From Roseivirga sp. UBA6052 (GTDB lineage: Bacteria > Bacteroidota > Bacteroidia > Cytophagales > Cyclobacteriaceae), in assembly GCA_002427755.1 (NCBI GenBank), contig DIYO01000005.1, positions 1 through 64,000 on the forward strand: a stretch of 64,000 bases of DNA, written 5' to 3'. Numbering within the stretch: the first letter of the stretch is position 1; every line of letters starts with the position of its first letter. Positions 16,451 to 25,081 of the stretch are shown in pieces. The notes under the pieces were generated by a model. It had not been told where the DNA came from. It worked only from the letters and a program-made list of their open reading frames with translations, and searched no databases. The position numbers and the translations under genes are program-made.

Positions 16451-18844
16451 TTACTCTTCCTTCAATACCTTAACCGGATTAGTTCTAGCGGTTTTAATAG
16501 TCTGAAATGTAACTACCAAATAGGTAACAAAAATAAGGGCAAAGGTAGCTATCAAGTACTCTAAAGGAGACTGCTCAGTTCGGTATGCGAATGTTCCTAA
16601 CCAAACATCAATACCCCAAACGGCAATTGGGATTGCTACTATAAAAGCTATCAAAATGAGCTTTCCAAAATAGCCAGTAATCAATAACAGTACTGAGTTT
16701 ATTGATGCTCCATATACTTTTCTGATACCAATCTCTTTCATTCTTTGCTGATTGGTCTGTCTTACAATGCCTATTAAACCGAAGCAAGCTAAAAGAATAC
16801 TCATAACGGTATAAGCTAGAATTACCTTGCTCAACTTGGTCTCACTTTCCACTAGTCTACCGAAAGAGCTATCTAGATACTCGGGTTCAAAAGGTGTGTC
16901 TTTTGCCACTTCGTCCCAGTGATATTTAACTCTAGCAATCGCTTCTTCAGTATTATTCTCAGCCAACCTAATCATCAAAATTCTTGGCCAATCTGTTCTA
17001 TAATAGAGAACCACAGGCTCAATCTCATTCATAAAACTCTGCCAATGGAAGTTTTTAACTACTCCAACGATTCTTGAGTTGGCAGGCCTAACCGTCTTTA
17101 AGCCAATAACATTATCCAATCCAAGTTTATCTCTTGCTGCTTCATTGATTAGAATAGCAGCAGAATCTGAAGGGATATCTCTACTGAAGTTTCTCCCTTC
17201 TACAATTTCCATCCCCATGGCTTCTACCAATCGGTCATCAATAAAGTTAGATTGACCTCTAACACTGGCTGTATCACCTTCTTGAATTATGGTAACGCCT
17301 CCCGCATTGTAGGTGCCTAAGAACTCATATAATGTCTTTCCAGAAGAAACTACCAATGGTTCAGTCTCTAGCTTTTGAGCAAAGGCATCAAATTCACCAG
17401 GCATCATATTGGATGGCCTGGTTACTGATATAACCGCTGCTTTATCATAACCTAAATCCTTATTCTCTATAAACTGCAACTGCTTTATGAACATTAAGCT
17501 ACCCACAGACATGACTGCTGTTAGAACAAACTGCAGAATCACTAAAGCATTGGTTCCTCCGAGAAGAGATGTCTTTTTACCAGATGTGAATTTTCCTTTT
17601 AATACCTCTGTGGTCTTAAAGAGCATGGCTTTAGTAGAAACGTACAATCCAGTTACCGATCCAAGAATGACTCCTGAAACCAAAATGATTACAATGGTAG
17701 ATGGATTGTTTAAGAGACTTAAATCATCTGCATAAACGCTAATAATGAAAGGGCTTTTAAGTACTAACTCAGCAACGAGTAAAGCAACAATAGTACTAGA
17801 AACACTAATCAGTAGTGATTCTGAGAGCATTCTATTAACGATACCTCGATTACTCGATCCCAATGTTTTTCTAACACCAAATTCCTTTGCTCGAGAAAAA
17901 GATTTAGTAATGTAAAGAATCGAGAAGTTAACCGAAGAGATAAGTAATACCACTAAACCTACGGCTATTAAAACTCTCGTAAATAGAGCATTTCCTGGTT
18001 TACCCGGTTCAAAAAGGTTATCCGCATTATATCGAATATCGTTTAGCTGCTGAACTGGAAATTGGATTGAAAACGCAGGACCTCTATCTGCTTGATAGAT
18101 TGGCAAAGCACTTTCTTTCAGTTTTTCAGTTAAGTAATCTGCCTGGTAGACATTGTTTGTTTTAAAGAAAACGTGTACCGGGAAGCCACCATTTACAGAA
18201 TTGAATCTTTCCCAAGTTGAATTAGTGGTTCCCGAAATCAACAATTCAAATTGTAAGAAAGAATTTGAAGGAATAGGCTCTAGTATACCGGTGACCTTTA
18301 ATGTTGTATTGGCGTTGTATTGATCAGGGTATTCAATGGTTATGGTTTCACCCAAAACATCCTTTTTTCCAAAGAGTTTTTCGGCATAATCTTCGCTGAT
18401 AACAATGCTGTTTGGTTCTGTCAAAGCTACAGAAGCATCTCCTTGTGCTAATGGATATGGTAGAACATCAAAAAAATCAGAGTCTGTATAAAATCCCTCC
18501 CTTTGGGGTATGTCGAATTTCACTCCATTGACATTGAAAATCTGACTCGCTTGAATGGTTTGAAACTTAGTAGCTACTTCAACTTCCGGTAGTTTGTCTT
18601 CAAGTATGGTCTGTAAATAACCATTAGTTATGGCCCATTTTACTTCTTGATCACCTCTTTCGAAGTAAGTGGTAGCCCGATAGATTCGCTCATGGCCTAC
18701 CAGTGAAGTATCATAATCTTGCTCATGATTTATTACGGTGAGAATTACACCGAAACCTGAAAGACCTACTACTAGCAGTAAAAAATAAAGGCTAGAGGAG
18801 TACTTGTCTTTCCAAAGACTCCTAAAGATTAATTTGAATAACAT
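16451..18844 (-). CDS. ABC transporter permease, MacB/FtsX type
   Basis: Starting at 18844 (MLFKLIFRSLWKDK) the protein has 797 residues; an upstream in-frame start would add 26 unrelated residues. The layout is an N-terminal membrane segment, a large periplasmic MacB core domain (about 45-250), three membrane segments of a first FtsX domain (about 270-420), a second periplasmic domain and a second FtsX domain with three C-terminal segments. Two KEFGVRKTLGSS/KEIGIRKVYGAS motifs mark the duplicated FtsX cores. These mechanotransmission permeases need an ATPase, but none is encoded nearby. Likely roles are export or extraction of lipoproteins or peptides. Confidence 0.88.
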   Translation of the reverse strand: MLFKLIFRSLWKDKYSSSLYFLLLVVGLSGFGVILTVINHEQDYDTSLVGHERIYRATTYFERGDQEVKWAITNGYLQTILEDKLPEVEVATKFQTIQASQIFNVNGVKFDIPQREGFYTDSDFFDVLPYPLAQGDASVALTEPNSIVISEDYAEKLFGKKDVLGETITIEYPDQYNANTTLKVTGILEPIPSNSFLQFELLISGTTNSTWERFNSVNGGFPVHVFFKTNNVYQADYLTEKLKESALPIYQADRGPAFSIQFPVQQLNDIRYNADNLFEPGKPGNALFTRVLIAVGLVVLLISSVNFSILYITKSFSRAKEFGVRKTLGSSNRGIVNRMLSESLLISVSSTIVALLVAELVLKSPFIISVYADDLSLLNNPSTIVIILVSGVILGSVTGLYVSTKAMLFKTTEVLKGKFTSGKKTSLLGGTNALVILQFVLTAVMSVGSLMFIKQLQFIENKDLGYDKAAVISVTRPSNMMPGEFDAFAQKLETEPLVVSSGKTLYEFLGTYNAGGVTIIQEGDTASVRGQSNFIDDRLVEAMGMEIVEGRNFSRDIPSDSAAILINEAARDKLGLDNVIGLKTVRPANSRIVGVVKNFHWQSFMNEIEPVVLYYRTDWPRILMIRLAENNTEEAIARVKYHWDEVAKDTPFEPEYLDSSFGRLVESETKLSKVILAYTVMSILLACFGLIGIVRQTNQQRMKEIGIRKVYGASINSVLLLITGYFGKLILIAFIVAIPIAVWGIDVWLGTFAYRTEQSPLEYLIATFALIFVTYLVVTFQTIKTARTNPVKVLKEE

Positions 18845-19078
18845 GAATTTTGAGTTTTGATCTAATTTATAGACGATGCCATCTAGTTGCGTGTAATCAT
18901 TTGCCAAAATTTCATAAATCACCTCAATATTTTTACAAAAAGTAATTATCTGGTCTGGAAGGCAGCTTAGTAATTAGGTTGACTCCTTAATTGCCGTTCA
19001 TAAGAAAAACAATGCTCTTTGTCGATAACTCCAAACCCAGCATAAGGAGATACGTGTAGCCATTTATACTTTTTATAA

Positions 19079-19297
19079 ATGGAGGAGAAGACATTTGAGC
19101 TAGAGGAGCAACCTGGGTATAAATTGGCCATACCACTTTTTTTGATAACAGCCTTACCCTTCTTAGCTGGCATGTTATACGATTTTATTAACAGAGGAGA
19201 AACTGAAAGGGTATTTATCTGGTTCAGCCTTTTCTATGTACTTCTGAGTCTAGTCTATTTAATCCGGAAAGTTCGAATTAAAAAAAGTCAGCGATAG
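19079..19297 (+). CDS. Small two-helix membrane protein, unknown function
   Basis: This 72-residue protein has an acidic N-terminus (MEEKTFELEE), a first hydrophobic segment (about 16-34), a second (about 45-62) and a basic tail (RKVRIKKSQR), consistent with a hairpin in the inner membrane. No family is recognised. It is bounded by the permease start on one side and the tRNA cluster on the other, and its stop lies inside the terminator hairpin of the tRNA unit. It could be a genuine small gene; coding is judged from the orderly membrane topology. Confidence 0.5.
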   Translation: MEEKTFELEEQPGYKLAIPLFLITALPFLAGMLYDFINRGETERVFIWFSLFYVLLSLVYLIRKVRIKKSQR

Positions 19298-19305
19298 GCT
19301 GACTT
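19279..19305 (-). terminator. Intrinsic terminator of the tRNA-Val/tRNA-Pro unit
   Basis: The stem AAGTCAGC/GCTGACTT has a short loop. On the minus strand it is followed by a run of seven or more T residues, ending transcription that comes leftwards from the tRNAs. Confidence 0.75.
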
Positions 19306-19317
19306 GTATTTGATCGG

Positions 19318-19391
19318 TCGGGATGACAGGATTTGAACCTGCGACCACTCGCCCCCCAGACGAGTACGCTACCGGACTGCGCCACATCCCG
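19318..19391 (-). tRNA. tRNA-Pro (anticodon GGG)
   Basis: On the minus strand a 74-base cloverleaf can be drawn: acceptor CGGGATG/CATCCCG with discriminator A, anticodon loop CTGGGGG reading GGG, and T arm with GGTTCAAAT. The sequence after the discriminator is CCG, so CCA is added post-transcriptionally. It decodes CCC/CCU. Confidence 0.93.
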
Positions 19392-19402
19392 AAATAAGAA
19401 TG

Positions 19403-19422
19403 AATGTGGGATATACTGGATT
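19403..19422 (-). repeat. Copy of the tRNA-Val 3' end (direct repeat 1)
   Basis: Twenty bases here are identical to 19521-19540, which comprise the T-arm/acceptor 3' end of tRNA-Val(GAC) plus four flanking bases. The following bases, up to about 19452, contain a Pro-like 5' end (minus strand GGGATGTGCGGC), so the stretch 19405-19452 may be a collapsed tRNA remnant. Confidence 0.8.
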
Positions 19423-19520
19423 ACTCGTACCCGCAGGCATGCCGCACATCCCCTCGTGAACCTCCGCTTTGCTCCGGTTTCGAACCAAGGTTCTCATCCA
19501 AGAATTTTTCTCAAAAGTTC

Positions 19521-19540
19521 AATGTGGGATATACTGGATT
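19521..19540 (-). repeat. tRNA-Val 3' end (direct repeat 2)
   Basis: This is the intact-gene copy of the 20-base repeat also present at 19403-19422. The two copies are 118 bases apart in the same orientation. Confidence 0.85.
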
Positions 19541-19599
19541 CGAACCAGTGACCCCTGCCCTGTCAAGGCAGTGCTCTAAACCAACTGAGCTAATACCCC
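19525..19599 (-). tRNA. tRNA-Val (anticodon GAC)
   Basis: The minus strand folds as a 75-base tRNA: acceptor GGGGTAT/ATATCCC with discriminator A, D arm TAGCTCAGTTGG, anticodon stem CTGCC/GGCAG with loop TTGACAG (anticodon GAC), and T arm GGTTCGAATCC. CCA is not encoded. It is transcribed ahead of tRNA-Pro. Confidence 0.94.
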
Positions 19600-19601
19600 A
19601 T

Positions 19602-19632
19602 AAAAAAAGACAGTCATTTTCGACTGTCTTCA
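19602..19632 (-). terminator. Intrinsic terminator of glgP
   Basis: On the minus strand AAGACAGTC pairs with GACTGTCTT around a 6-base loop and is followed by a run of T residues. It lies between the glgP stop and tRNA-Val. Confidence 0.85.
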
Positions 19633-19660
19633 AATTTATTACGATTTCTGAAAATCTATA

Positions 19661-21301
19661 TTAGTTGTAGAGCTTTTTGTAATACTCATCAGCCATTCTT
19701 GAAGCCTTAAAGTATTTATCTACATCTTCCATACTTTGGTAATTCATATCTACCCAATCTTCTTGATTATCGTAGTACATAGGTACAATCTCCTCTTCAA
19801 GAATTCTAAGCATATGGTCGGCATCCCAAGTATCTTGTTGTCCTTCAGGCCAGTTCGTATCAGCTTCCGGAATAATGAATCCGTTCTTACCATGCTCTCC
19901 AAACTCTAGAATCCAACCATCATTTGTAGAGAAGTTCAATGAACCATTCATGGCAGCTGTCATACCTGAAGTACCAGATGCTTCTAATGGAATCCTCGGG
20001 TTATTCAACCAAACATCAGAACCTTTCTTCATTAGAGCTGAAAGACCTAATTCATAACCAGTAAGGACAGTAGCATTGTGATACTTTCTTGTGAAATGTA
20101 CCAACCAGTTGAACGTACTTACCGCACCATGATCAAGTGGATAAGGCTTTCCTGCCCAAATGATTTGTACTGGACGATCCTTATTTTCCATTAGTTTCTC
20201 AAAACGTGCTACGTCTCTTGCAATAAGGTCGGCTCTCTTATATCCAGCAAATCTTCTTGCCCAAACGATAGTCAGTACATTCGGATCTAATATTTTACCC
20301 GTCTGATCTGCAACCAACTCAAAGAGTTGTTGCTTCATTTCTTTCTTACGCTTAATGAATTTCTTGTGGTCTTTCTTAGCGCGAGATTTTTCAATCTCTG
20401 CATCGGTCCAGTAACCTTTATTCTGAGCATTGGTAATTGGTATGATGTCACAAATGCCATCAAATTCTCCCCACATCTCCATAGAAACCTCTTGGTGCTT
20501 CTTAGATACTGCATTAGAATGCTTAGACATTCTTAATGCTGCAAGCGTATGGTTGAACATACCATTCTCAAAGCCTACCATTTCTTCAACTTCTTTAATA
20601 GAGAAACCATTGAAGAAGCCTAGCTTGTGGAGTAGGTGTGGATCGTTCACCTCATTACCAGCCTTAACCGGTGTATGTGTAGTAAAGACAACCTTTTCTT
20701 TCAACTTATCTATTGAACCAAGCTTTTCCATTAAACGGAAGGCTGCTGGCAAGGCATGAGCTTCGTTGAAATGGTACATATCTACATCATGGCCTAGAGC
20801 TTCTAATAATTTAGCTCCACCAATACCCAAGAGAACATACTGAGCAATTCTTGTAGCCAAGTTGTTATCATATAATTTATGAGTAATCGTCTGCGCTAAA
20901 TGGTCGTTAGCAGGATGATCTGTTGATAATAAAAAGATAGGTGCTGTACCAAAAACATTCGGTGGTAAGTAGAAAACTTTAACCATTACCGGGTGATGAT
21001 CTACAGAAATCTCTAGCTCAATTCCTGTGTCTTCTAGAAAGTTATAATGCCTTTCTTGCCAAAGCGCATCCATTTCGTTGTTATGTCTACGCACTTGATC
21101 GTAATAGCCGTACTTCCAAAGTATACCTATCCCTACTACGTTCTGCTTTAGGTCATAAGCGCTACGCATGTGAGACCCCGCCAAAAAGCCGAGTCCTCCA
21201 CTATATATCTTTAAAGGCTGATCGATCGCAAATTCCATAGAGAAATAAGCAACTGGCTTCTCATAGCCTTTACCGAATTTATATGGATGTTTTAATTTCA
21301 T
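19661..21301 (-). CDS. glgP: Alpha-glucan phosphorylase (short GT35 type)
   Basis: The chosen start at 21301 (MKLKHPYKFGKGYEKPVAYF) gives 546 residues; ATGs 3 and 11 codons upstream are possible. The enzyme phosphorolyses alpha-1,4-glucans to glucose-1-phosphate. The N-terminal YFSMEFAIDQPLKIYSGGLG stretch, the middle VVFTTHTPVKAGNE, and the C-terminal EASGTSGMTAAMNG segment of the PLP/phosphate site are characteristic of the compact GT35 phosphorylases of roughly 550 residues, not the 800-residue type. It stands alone between the tRNAs and the histidine kinase gene; no other glycogen genes are nearby. Confidence 0.9.
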   Translation of the reverse strand: MKLKHPYKFGKGYEKPVAYFSMEFAIDQPLKIYSGGLGFLAGSHMRSAYDLKQNVVGIGILWKYGYYDQVRRHNNEMDALWQERHYNFLEDTGIELEISVDHHPVMVKVFYLPPNVFGTAPIFLLSTDHPANDHLAQTITHKLYDNNLATRIAQYVLLGIGGAKLLEALGHDVDMYHFNEAHALPAAFRLMEKLGSIDKLKEKVVFTTHTPVKAGNEVNDPHLLHKLGFFNGFSIKEVEEMVGFENGMFNHTLAALRMSKHSNAVSKKHQEVSMEMWGEFDGICDIIPITNAQNKGYWTDAEIEKSRAKKDHKKFIKRKKEMKQQLFELVADQTGKILDPNVLTIVWARRFAGYKRADLIARDVARFEKLMENKDRPVQIIWAGKPYPLDHGAVSTFNWLVHFTRKYHNATVLTGYELGLSALMKKGSDVWLNNPRIPLEASGTSGMTAAMNGSLNFSTNDGWILEFGEHGKNGFIIPEADTNWPEGQQDTWDADHMLRILEEEIVPMYYDNQEDWVDMNYQSMEDVDKYFKASRMADEYYKKLYN

Positions 21302-21399
21302 AATTCCCATTTTAAAAAGCTTCCAAAAATACACGAATGACTTATCCTAAAATGGTCTTCTTCTTCAAAGATGTGCAAACGATTGACGAATGGTAGTTA

Positions 21400-22617
21400 T
21401 TATTGAATAGGCAGTTCAACAGACACCGTGGTACCTACATTGAGCGTAGTGTCAACATCGATTTTACCCTTTAAAGAATCTACGGCCCTTTTTACAATTG
21501 AAAGACCTATTCCTGTACCTTCTATGGACCCTACGTTATGCCCTCTGTAAAATCTGAAGAAGATTTGTTTTAGGTCATCATTAGACATACCAATACCCTG
21601 ATCATCTACTCTAAAGAATAATTTACCCTGTTCTGACTCAACCTTAAAAGAGACCTTTACCACATCTCCTGCTGATGAATATTTGCAGGCATTGGATACT
21701 AAATTGGTGAAGATGAGTCTTAATAGATTTGGATCAGCATGGATGAGACCTGAATCAATTTGGATATCATAATCAAGTGTTATTGCATCTCCGCCTTCTA
21801 AATCAAACTCTTGAACCAACCCATCAATAAATACGCCCATATCAAATTCAATCGGCTGAGGATTATAGAAAATATTATCGTCCTTTTCCACAGAAAGAAT
21901 TCTCATCAAAATATCCGTAAGCATATCTACAGCTTGCTCTATCTTATGGGCATGCTTAAGACTTCTCTCATCACCTTGAGTCCTTTCTACAATGGCCTTT
22001 ATTAATTGGGCACTAGACCGAATGGAACTTAAAGGTGTTTTGAATTCATGGGAAAGATTAGATACAATTTTAGACTTGAGCTCACCAAACTCTTTTTCAG
22101 ATTCTAAGGCTTCTTGAAGTTTGCGATAAATCTTCTCCTTCTCCGTCATCTCCTTGATGAGTTGCTTTACCGCCTGATCAAGCTCACCTGTTCTTTCCTG
22201 TACTTTTCTGTCTAATGAGTCATTGAGTTCTTGCAGTTGCTTATCCTTTTCAGCCTTAGACAAGGCCAACTCAATTACTGCACGAAGTATATTTGGTGTG
22301 GGTTTTTGGATGTAACCATAAGGACCATTGCGGACAATATCATCAATCACTTCCACTTCTTGAGATGAGGTAATGAATATGGTCGGGACACTCACTTTTT
22401 TTTGAATCTCTCTATTCAATTCAACTCCGGTAAGGTCATCCGTCAAGTAGTAATCGGTCAGTATCAAATCAAAGTTCTGCTCATCAACAACATTAAGAGC
22501 ATCTTTTGCCGTTTTTACCCATGCGCCTACAGAAAACCCAAGCCTCTCTAGGTTTTTCTTTAGCATCGAACCATTCAAATGATCTACCTCAACAATAAGT
22601 ACGTTTCCTTTAGACAT
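21400..22617 (-). CDS. Receiver-first hybrid histidine kinase
   Basis: The 405-residue cytoplasmic protein has an N-terminal receiver domain (about 4-118) with phosphoacceptor D55 and conserved K105. A coiled coil (about 120-180) follows, then a HisKA domain with the phosphorylated histidine in SNLSHEFKTPLSSIR (H190) and a HATPase domain (about 285-405) with N-box NLVSNACKYS, G1 DQGIGM and G2 GTGIGLSIVKRA. There is no membrane sensor; input must come through the receiver or coiled coil. It is divergent from a second receiver-kinase gene (80-base gap), suggesting that the two form one pathway. Confidence 0.9.
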   Translation of the reverse strand: MSKGNVLIVEVDHLNGSMLKKNLERLGFSVGAWVKTAKDALNVVDEQNFDLILTDYYLTDDLTGVELNREIQKKVSVPTIFITSSQEVEVIDDIVRNGPYGYIQKPTPNILRAVIELALSKAEKDKQLQELNDSLDRKVQERTGELDQAVKQLIKEMTEKEKIYRKLQEALESEKEFGELKSKIVSNLSHEFKTPLSSIRSSAQLIKAIVERTQGDERSLKHAHKIEQAVDMLTDILMRILSVEKDDNIFYNPQPIEFDMGVFIDGLVQEFDLEGGDAITLDYDIQIDSGLIHADPNLLRLIFTNLVSNACKYSSAGDVVKVSFKVESEQGKLFFRVDDQGIGMSNDDLKQIFFRFYRGHNVGSIEGTGIGLSIVKRAVDSLKGKIDVDTTLNVGTTVSVELPIQ

Positions 22618-22697
22618 GAATAATTAAATGTGGGGTTTTATCAGTTTTTTGGCATTTAAATTTGATTAACTTACTTGAGTCAGTACAATTCTAAGGT

Positions 22698-23783
22698 ATG
22701 AAAAAGATTTTGGTGGTTGAAGACAATGAGTTGCTAAGAGAAAACATTGTTGAGATACTAGAATTCGAAGGTTTTAAGGTCTCTGAGGCACAAGATGGCA
22801 AGCATGGTGTAACTGTGGCTTTGGATGTAAAACCCGATTTAATTATTAGCGATGTCAATATGCCTGACATGGATGGCTTTGAGATGCTAGAACAACTTCG
22901 TACGCATGAAGAAACCAAAATCACTCCGTTTATTTTCTTAACCGTGAAGAATACCATGCGTGATTTGCGTGATGGTATGAACCTAGGAGCTGACGACTAT
23001 ATCACTAAGCCTTTTGACATGGAAGATCTCATTTCAGCGGTTAAAAAGAGGCTTACTATGCGTAAAGAAATAGTGGCCAAAGAAGTTAACAAATACGATA
23101 AGTTGAAAGACTCTGTTGGAACTGTTATCAACTCGGTAATTGATGAGCCATTAAAAAGCATAGAACGCTTGGCATCGATCCTTCAATCGGAATCCAAAAG
23201 TCTAAAACCTACAGATGTAAGTGAAATATCAAAGATCCTCTGCGATAGTGCCGGAAAATTGAGAAATGAGATCAGCCATATACTCTATTTTCAAAAAGCG
23301 TCTATTCTAAAAGACCGACCTGAAGAATTAATGCGCTACAAAGGTCAAGTAAGCAAGAACATCGCACAACCTATTAAGGAATTGAGCATGAGTGTAGCTG
23401 AGGAATTTAAAAGAGGTCAGGATTTAAAATTGATGGTAGACGATGAAGATCTTCAAGTGCCTGAAGAATTTCTCACCTACATAACCAAAGAACTTGTAGA
23501 TAATGCCTTTAAGTACTCACCCAAAAACACTTTAGTACGAGTGACGGGTATTAACGACAATGGATATTATAGTCTGATCGTGCAAGATGGGGGCATCGGT
23601 TTTCCTAACAAATCGCTAGACGAATTTCAGCCGTACATAAGAAGCAGCGAGGATAAAATTCAAGGTCTAGGTTTAAGCCTTTATAACATTAAAAATCTGG
23701 TAGAACTATTCGATGGAAAGATCAGCGTTTCATCAGAACAGGGCGTAGGCACTTCCTTTAATATAGCTTTCCCAAAAGCTTAG
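22698..23783 (+). CDS. Response regulator fused to a pseudo-histidine-kinase domain
   Basis: The 361-residue protein has a complete receiver (about 3-120; D52 and K104 in YITKPF). A helical DHp-like region (about 125-215) follows, then a HATPase domain (about 250-361) with KELVDNAFKYS, DGGIGF and GLGLSLYNIKNL. In the DHp-like helix the usual His-Glu-x-x-x-Pro-Leu reads SVIDEPLKSI, so the phosphorylatable histidine is missing. It may be an ATP-regulated output or an inhibitor of its divergent partner. Its stop overlaps the stop of the convergent GT2 gene by 3 bases, which places it against the polysaccharide operon. Confidence 0.85.
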   Translation: MKKILVVEDNELLRENIVEILEFEGFKVSEAQDGKHGVTVALDVKPDLIISDVNMPDMDGFEMLEQLRTHEETKITPFIFLTVKNTMRDLRDGMNLGADDYITKPFDMEDLISAVKKRLTMRKEIVAKEVNKYDKLKDSVGTVINSVIDEPLKSIERLASILQSESKSLKPTDVSEISKILCDSAGKLRNEISHILYFQKASILKDRPEELMRYKGQVSKNIAQPIKELSMSVAEEFKRGQDLKLMVDDEDLQVPEEFLTYITKELVDNAFKYSPKNTLVRVTGINDNGYYSLIVQDGGIGFPNKSLDEFQPYIRSSEDKIQGLGLSLYNIKNLVELFDGKISVSSEQGVGTSFNIAFPKA

Positions 23784-25081
23784 AGCTTCCCATGATCCAA
23801 TGCTTTATCTGATGTCTTAGCCGGGTTCCAAACATCTTTATAACTACTGTAGAAGTACATCTCTTTTATATATGCCATTACACGAATAAAGCGCATATAG
23901 TAACCATTGTAAATGGTTTCTAATGGTATGTATAAACCCAACCACAATTCGCTTCTCCATCTTTCAGATAAGGCAATTAGAACGAAGAACTGGAGGTAAG
24001 AAATCACTGTATAAATTGCCAGCTTAGTAACAATAATTAAGGCGAAAGTATCTGTGAAATTCCAAAGAATATCAAACAGATAAACTATCCAGAGAAAAGA
24101 GAAGACTACATTGAAGACTATATTCTCTAGCGATGAGAAGAAAGTAGTGAACTTGAAATTAGCTGTAGGTAAGAAAACATCTATGTGCTTTCTGAGCCTA
24201 AACCTAACAGTAGACTTATTCCACCTTAATCGTTGCTTAGTCAAAGTTTTAAACTTGACAGGGACACTTGTCAAGCAGATGGCTCTATCTTCAAAAACAA
24301 CTTTATAACCTAGCTTTTGAAACTTTTGGGTCACATCACCATCTAAACCCGGACCAATATCCCAACCACCGATACGCTTTAACACATCTGTTCTAAAGGC
24401 TCCGAAAGCACCCGAAATGATTCTGTAAATCCCGAGGTAAGAAGTAACGATTCTTCCTACTGAAATTGAACTCAAATACTCCATAGCCTGCAAGGTGGCA
24501 GCCATGCTTTCTTTTGCATTTCTTACTTTCAGATTTCCCCCTACACAACCAATCTCAGGATCTAAATAAAACCTAGTAATAATTCTCTCAATGGCATTCC
24601 GATCTAAGGAACTATCAGCATCTAGATGGACAACATACTTACCCTTAGAATAACGTAAGGCTAAATTAGCCGCGCTGGCTTTGCCTCCCCTTACCTCATT
24701 TCTCAGAAAGACATCAATCAGACCCGCTTTTAAAAGTGAATTACCTATGATTGGTGTATCATCATCAGATCCGTCATCTACTATTATAATTTCAAAATTC
24801 TGATAGGTCTGGTCTTCTAGAGATTTTACAAGCTTATATAAATTCTTGCCCTCATTCTTACCAGGAGCCATAATGGTAACTAAGGGAGACTCTGACCAAA
24901 AACGATATTGAGCTTCCTTGTAGGTCTTTTTCATTGAGAACCTTCTTAAATAATAAAGAAGGAGTACCATGTAGTCAAGAAAGAGGTACCTAGGGAGTTC
25001 CAAAAAAATAAGGTACCAATATGTTCTTACAAACTGATCAGGGGTCATGCTGTCGAAATAATCAAAGACAACTTCCCACAT
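23780..25081 (-). CDS. Membrane-bound family 2 glycosyltransferase (polysaccharide synthase-like)
   Basis: The 433-residue protein has an N-terminal membrane segment (about 22-46), a cytosolic GT-A domain (about 64-295) and three to four C-terminal membrane segments (about 310-400). Conserved processive GT2 motifs are VDDGSDDDTP (101-110), DAD (154-156), the acceptor-site DGD (247-249) and QRLRW (283-287). It resembles poly-N-acetylglucosamine and cellulose-type synthases, which polymerise a nucleotide sugar and push the chain through the membrane; the sugar cannot be told from sequence. It is the last gene of the operon starting at 29871; its ATG overlaps the stop of the zinc-ribbon protein gene by 1 base. 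Confidence 0.87.
   Translation of the reverse strand: MWEVVFDYFDSMTPDQFVRTYWYLIFLELPRYLFLDYMVLLLYYLRRFSMKKTYKEAQYRFWSESPLVTIMAPGKNEGKNLYKLVKSLEDQTYQNFEIIIVDDGSDDDTPIIGNSLLKAGLIDVFLRNEVRGGKASAANLALRYSKGKYVVHLDADSSLDRNAIERIITRFYLDPEIGCVGGNLKVRNAKESMAATLQAMEYLSSISVGRIVTSYLGIYRIISGAFGAFRTDVLKRIGGWDIGPGLDGDVTQKFQKLGYKVVFEDRAICLTSVPVKFKTLTKQRLRWNKSTVRFRLRKHIDVFLPTANFKFTTFFSSLENIVFNVVFSFLWIVYLFDILWNFTDTFALIIVTKLAIYTVISYLQFFVLIALSERWRSELWLGLYIPLETIYNGYYMRFIRVMAYIKEMYFYSSYKDVWNPAKTSDKALDHGKL

Noticed and set aside
18967..19173. 68-codon minus-strand frame opposite the small membrane protein
   Set aside because: No recognisable features, while the plus-strand frame has an orderly two-helix topology.
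19403..19452. Functional third tRNA between tRNA-Val and tRNA-Pro
   Set aside because: No anticodon arm or full cloverleaf can be drawn; at most it is a remnant.
19333..19664. Plus-strand frames running across the tRNA genes
   Set aside because: They are translations of the tRNA-Pro and tRNA-Val antisense sequence (for example GFEPVTP), a well-known false-gene source.
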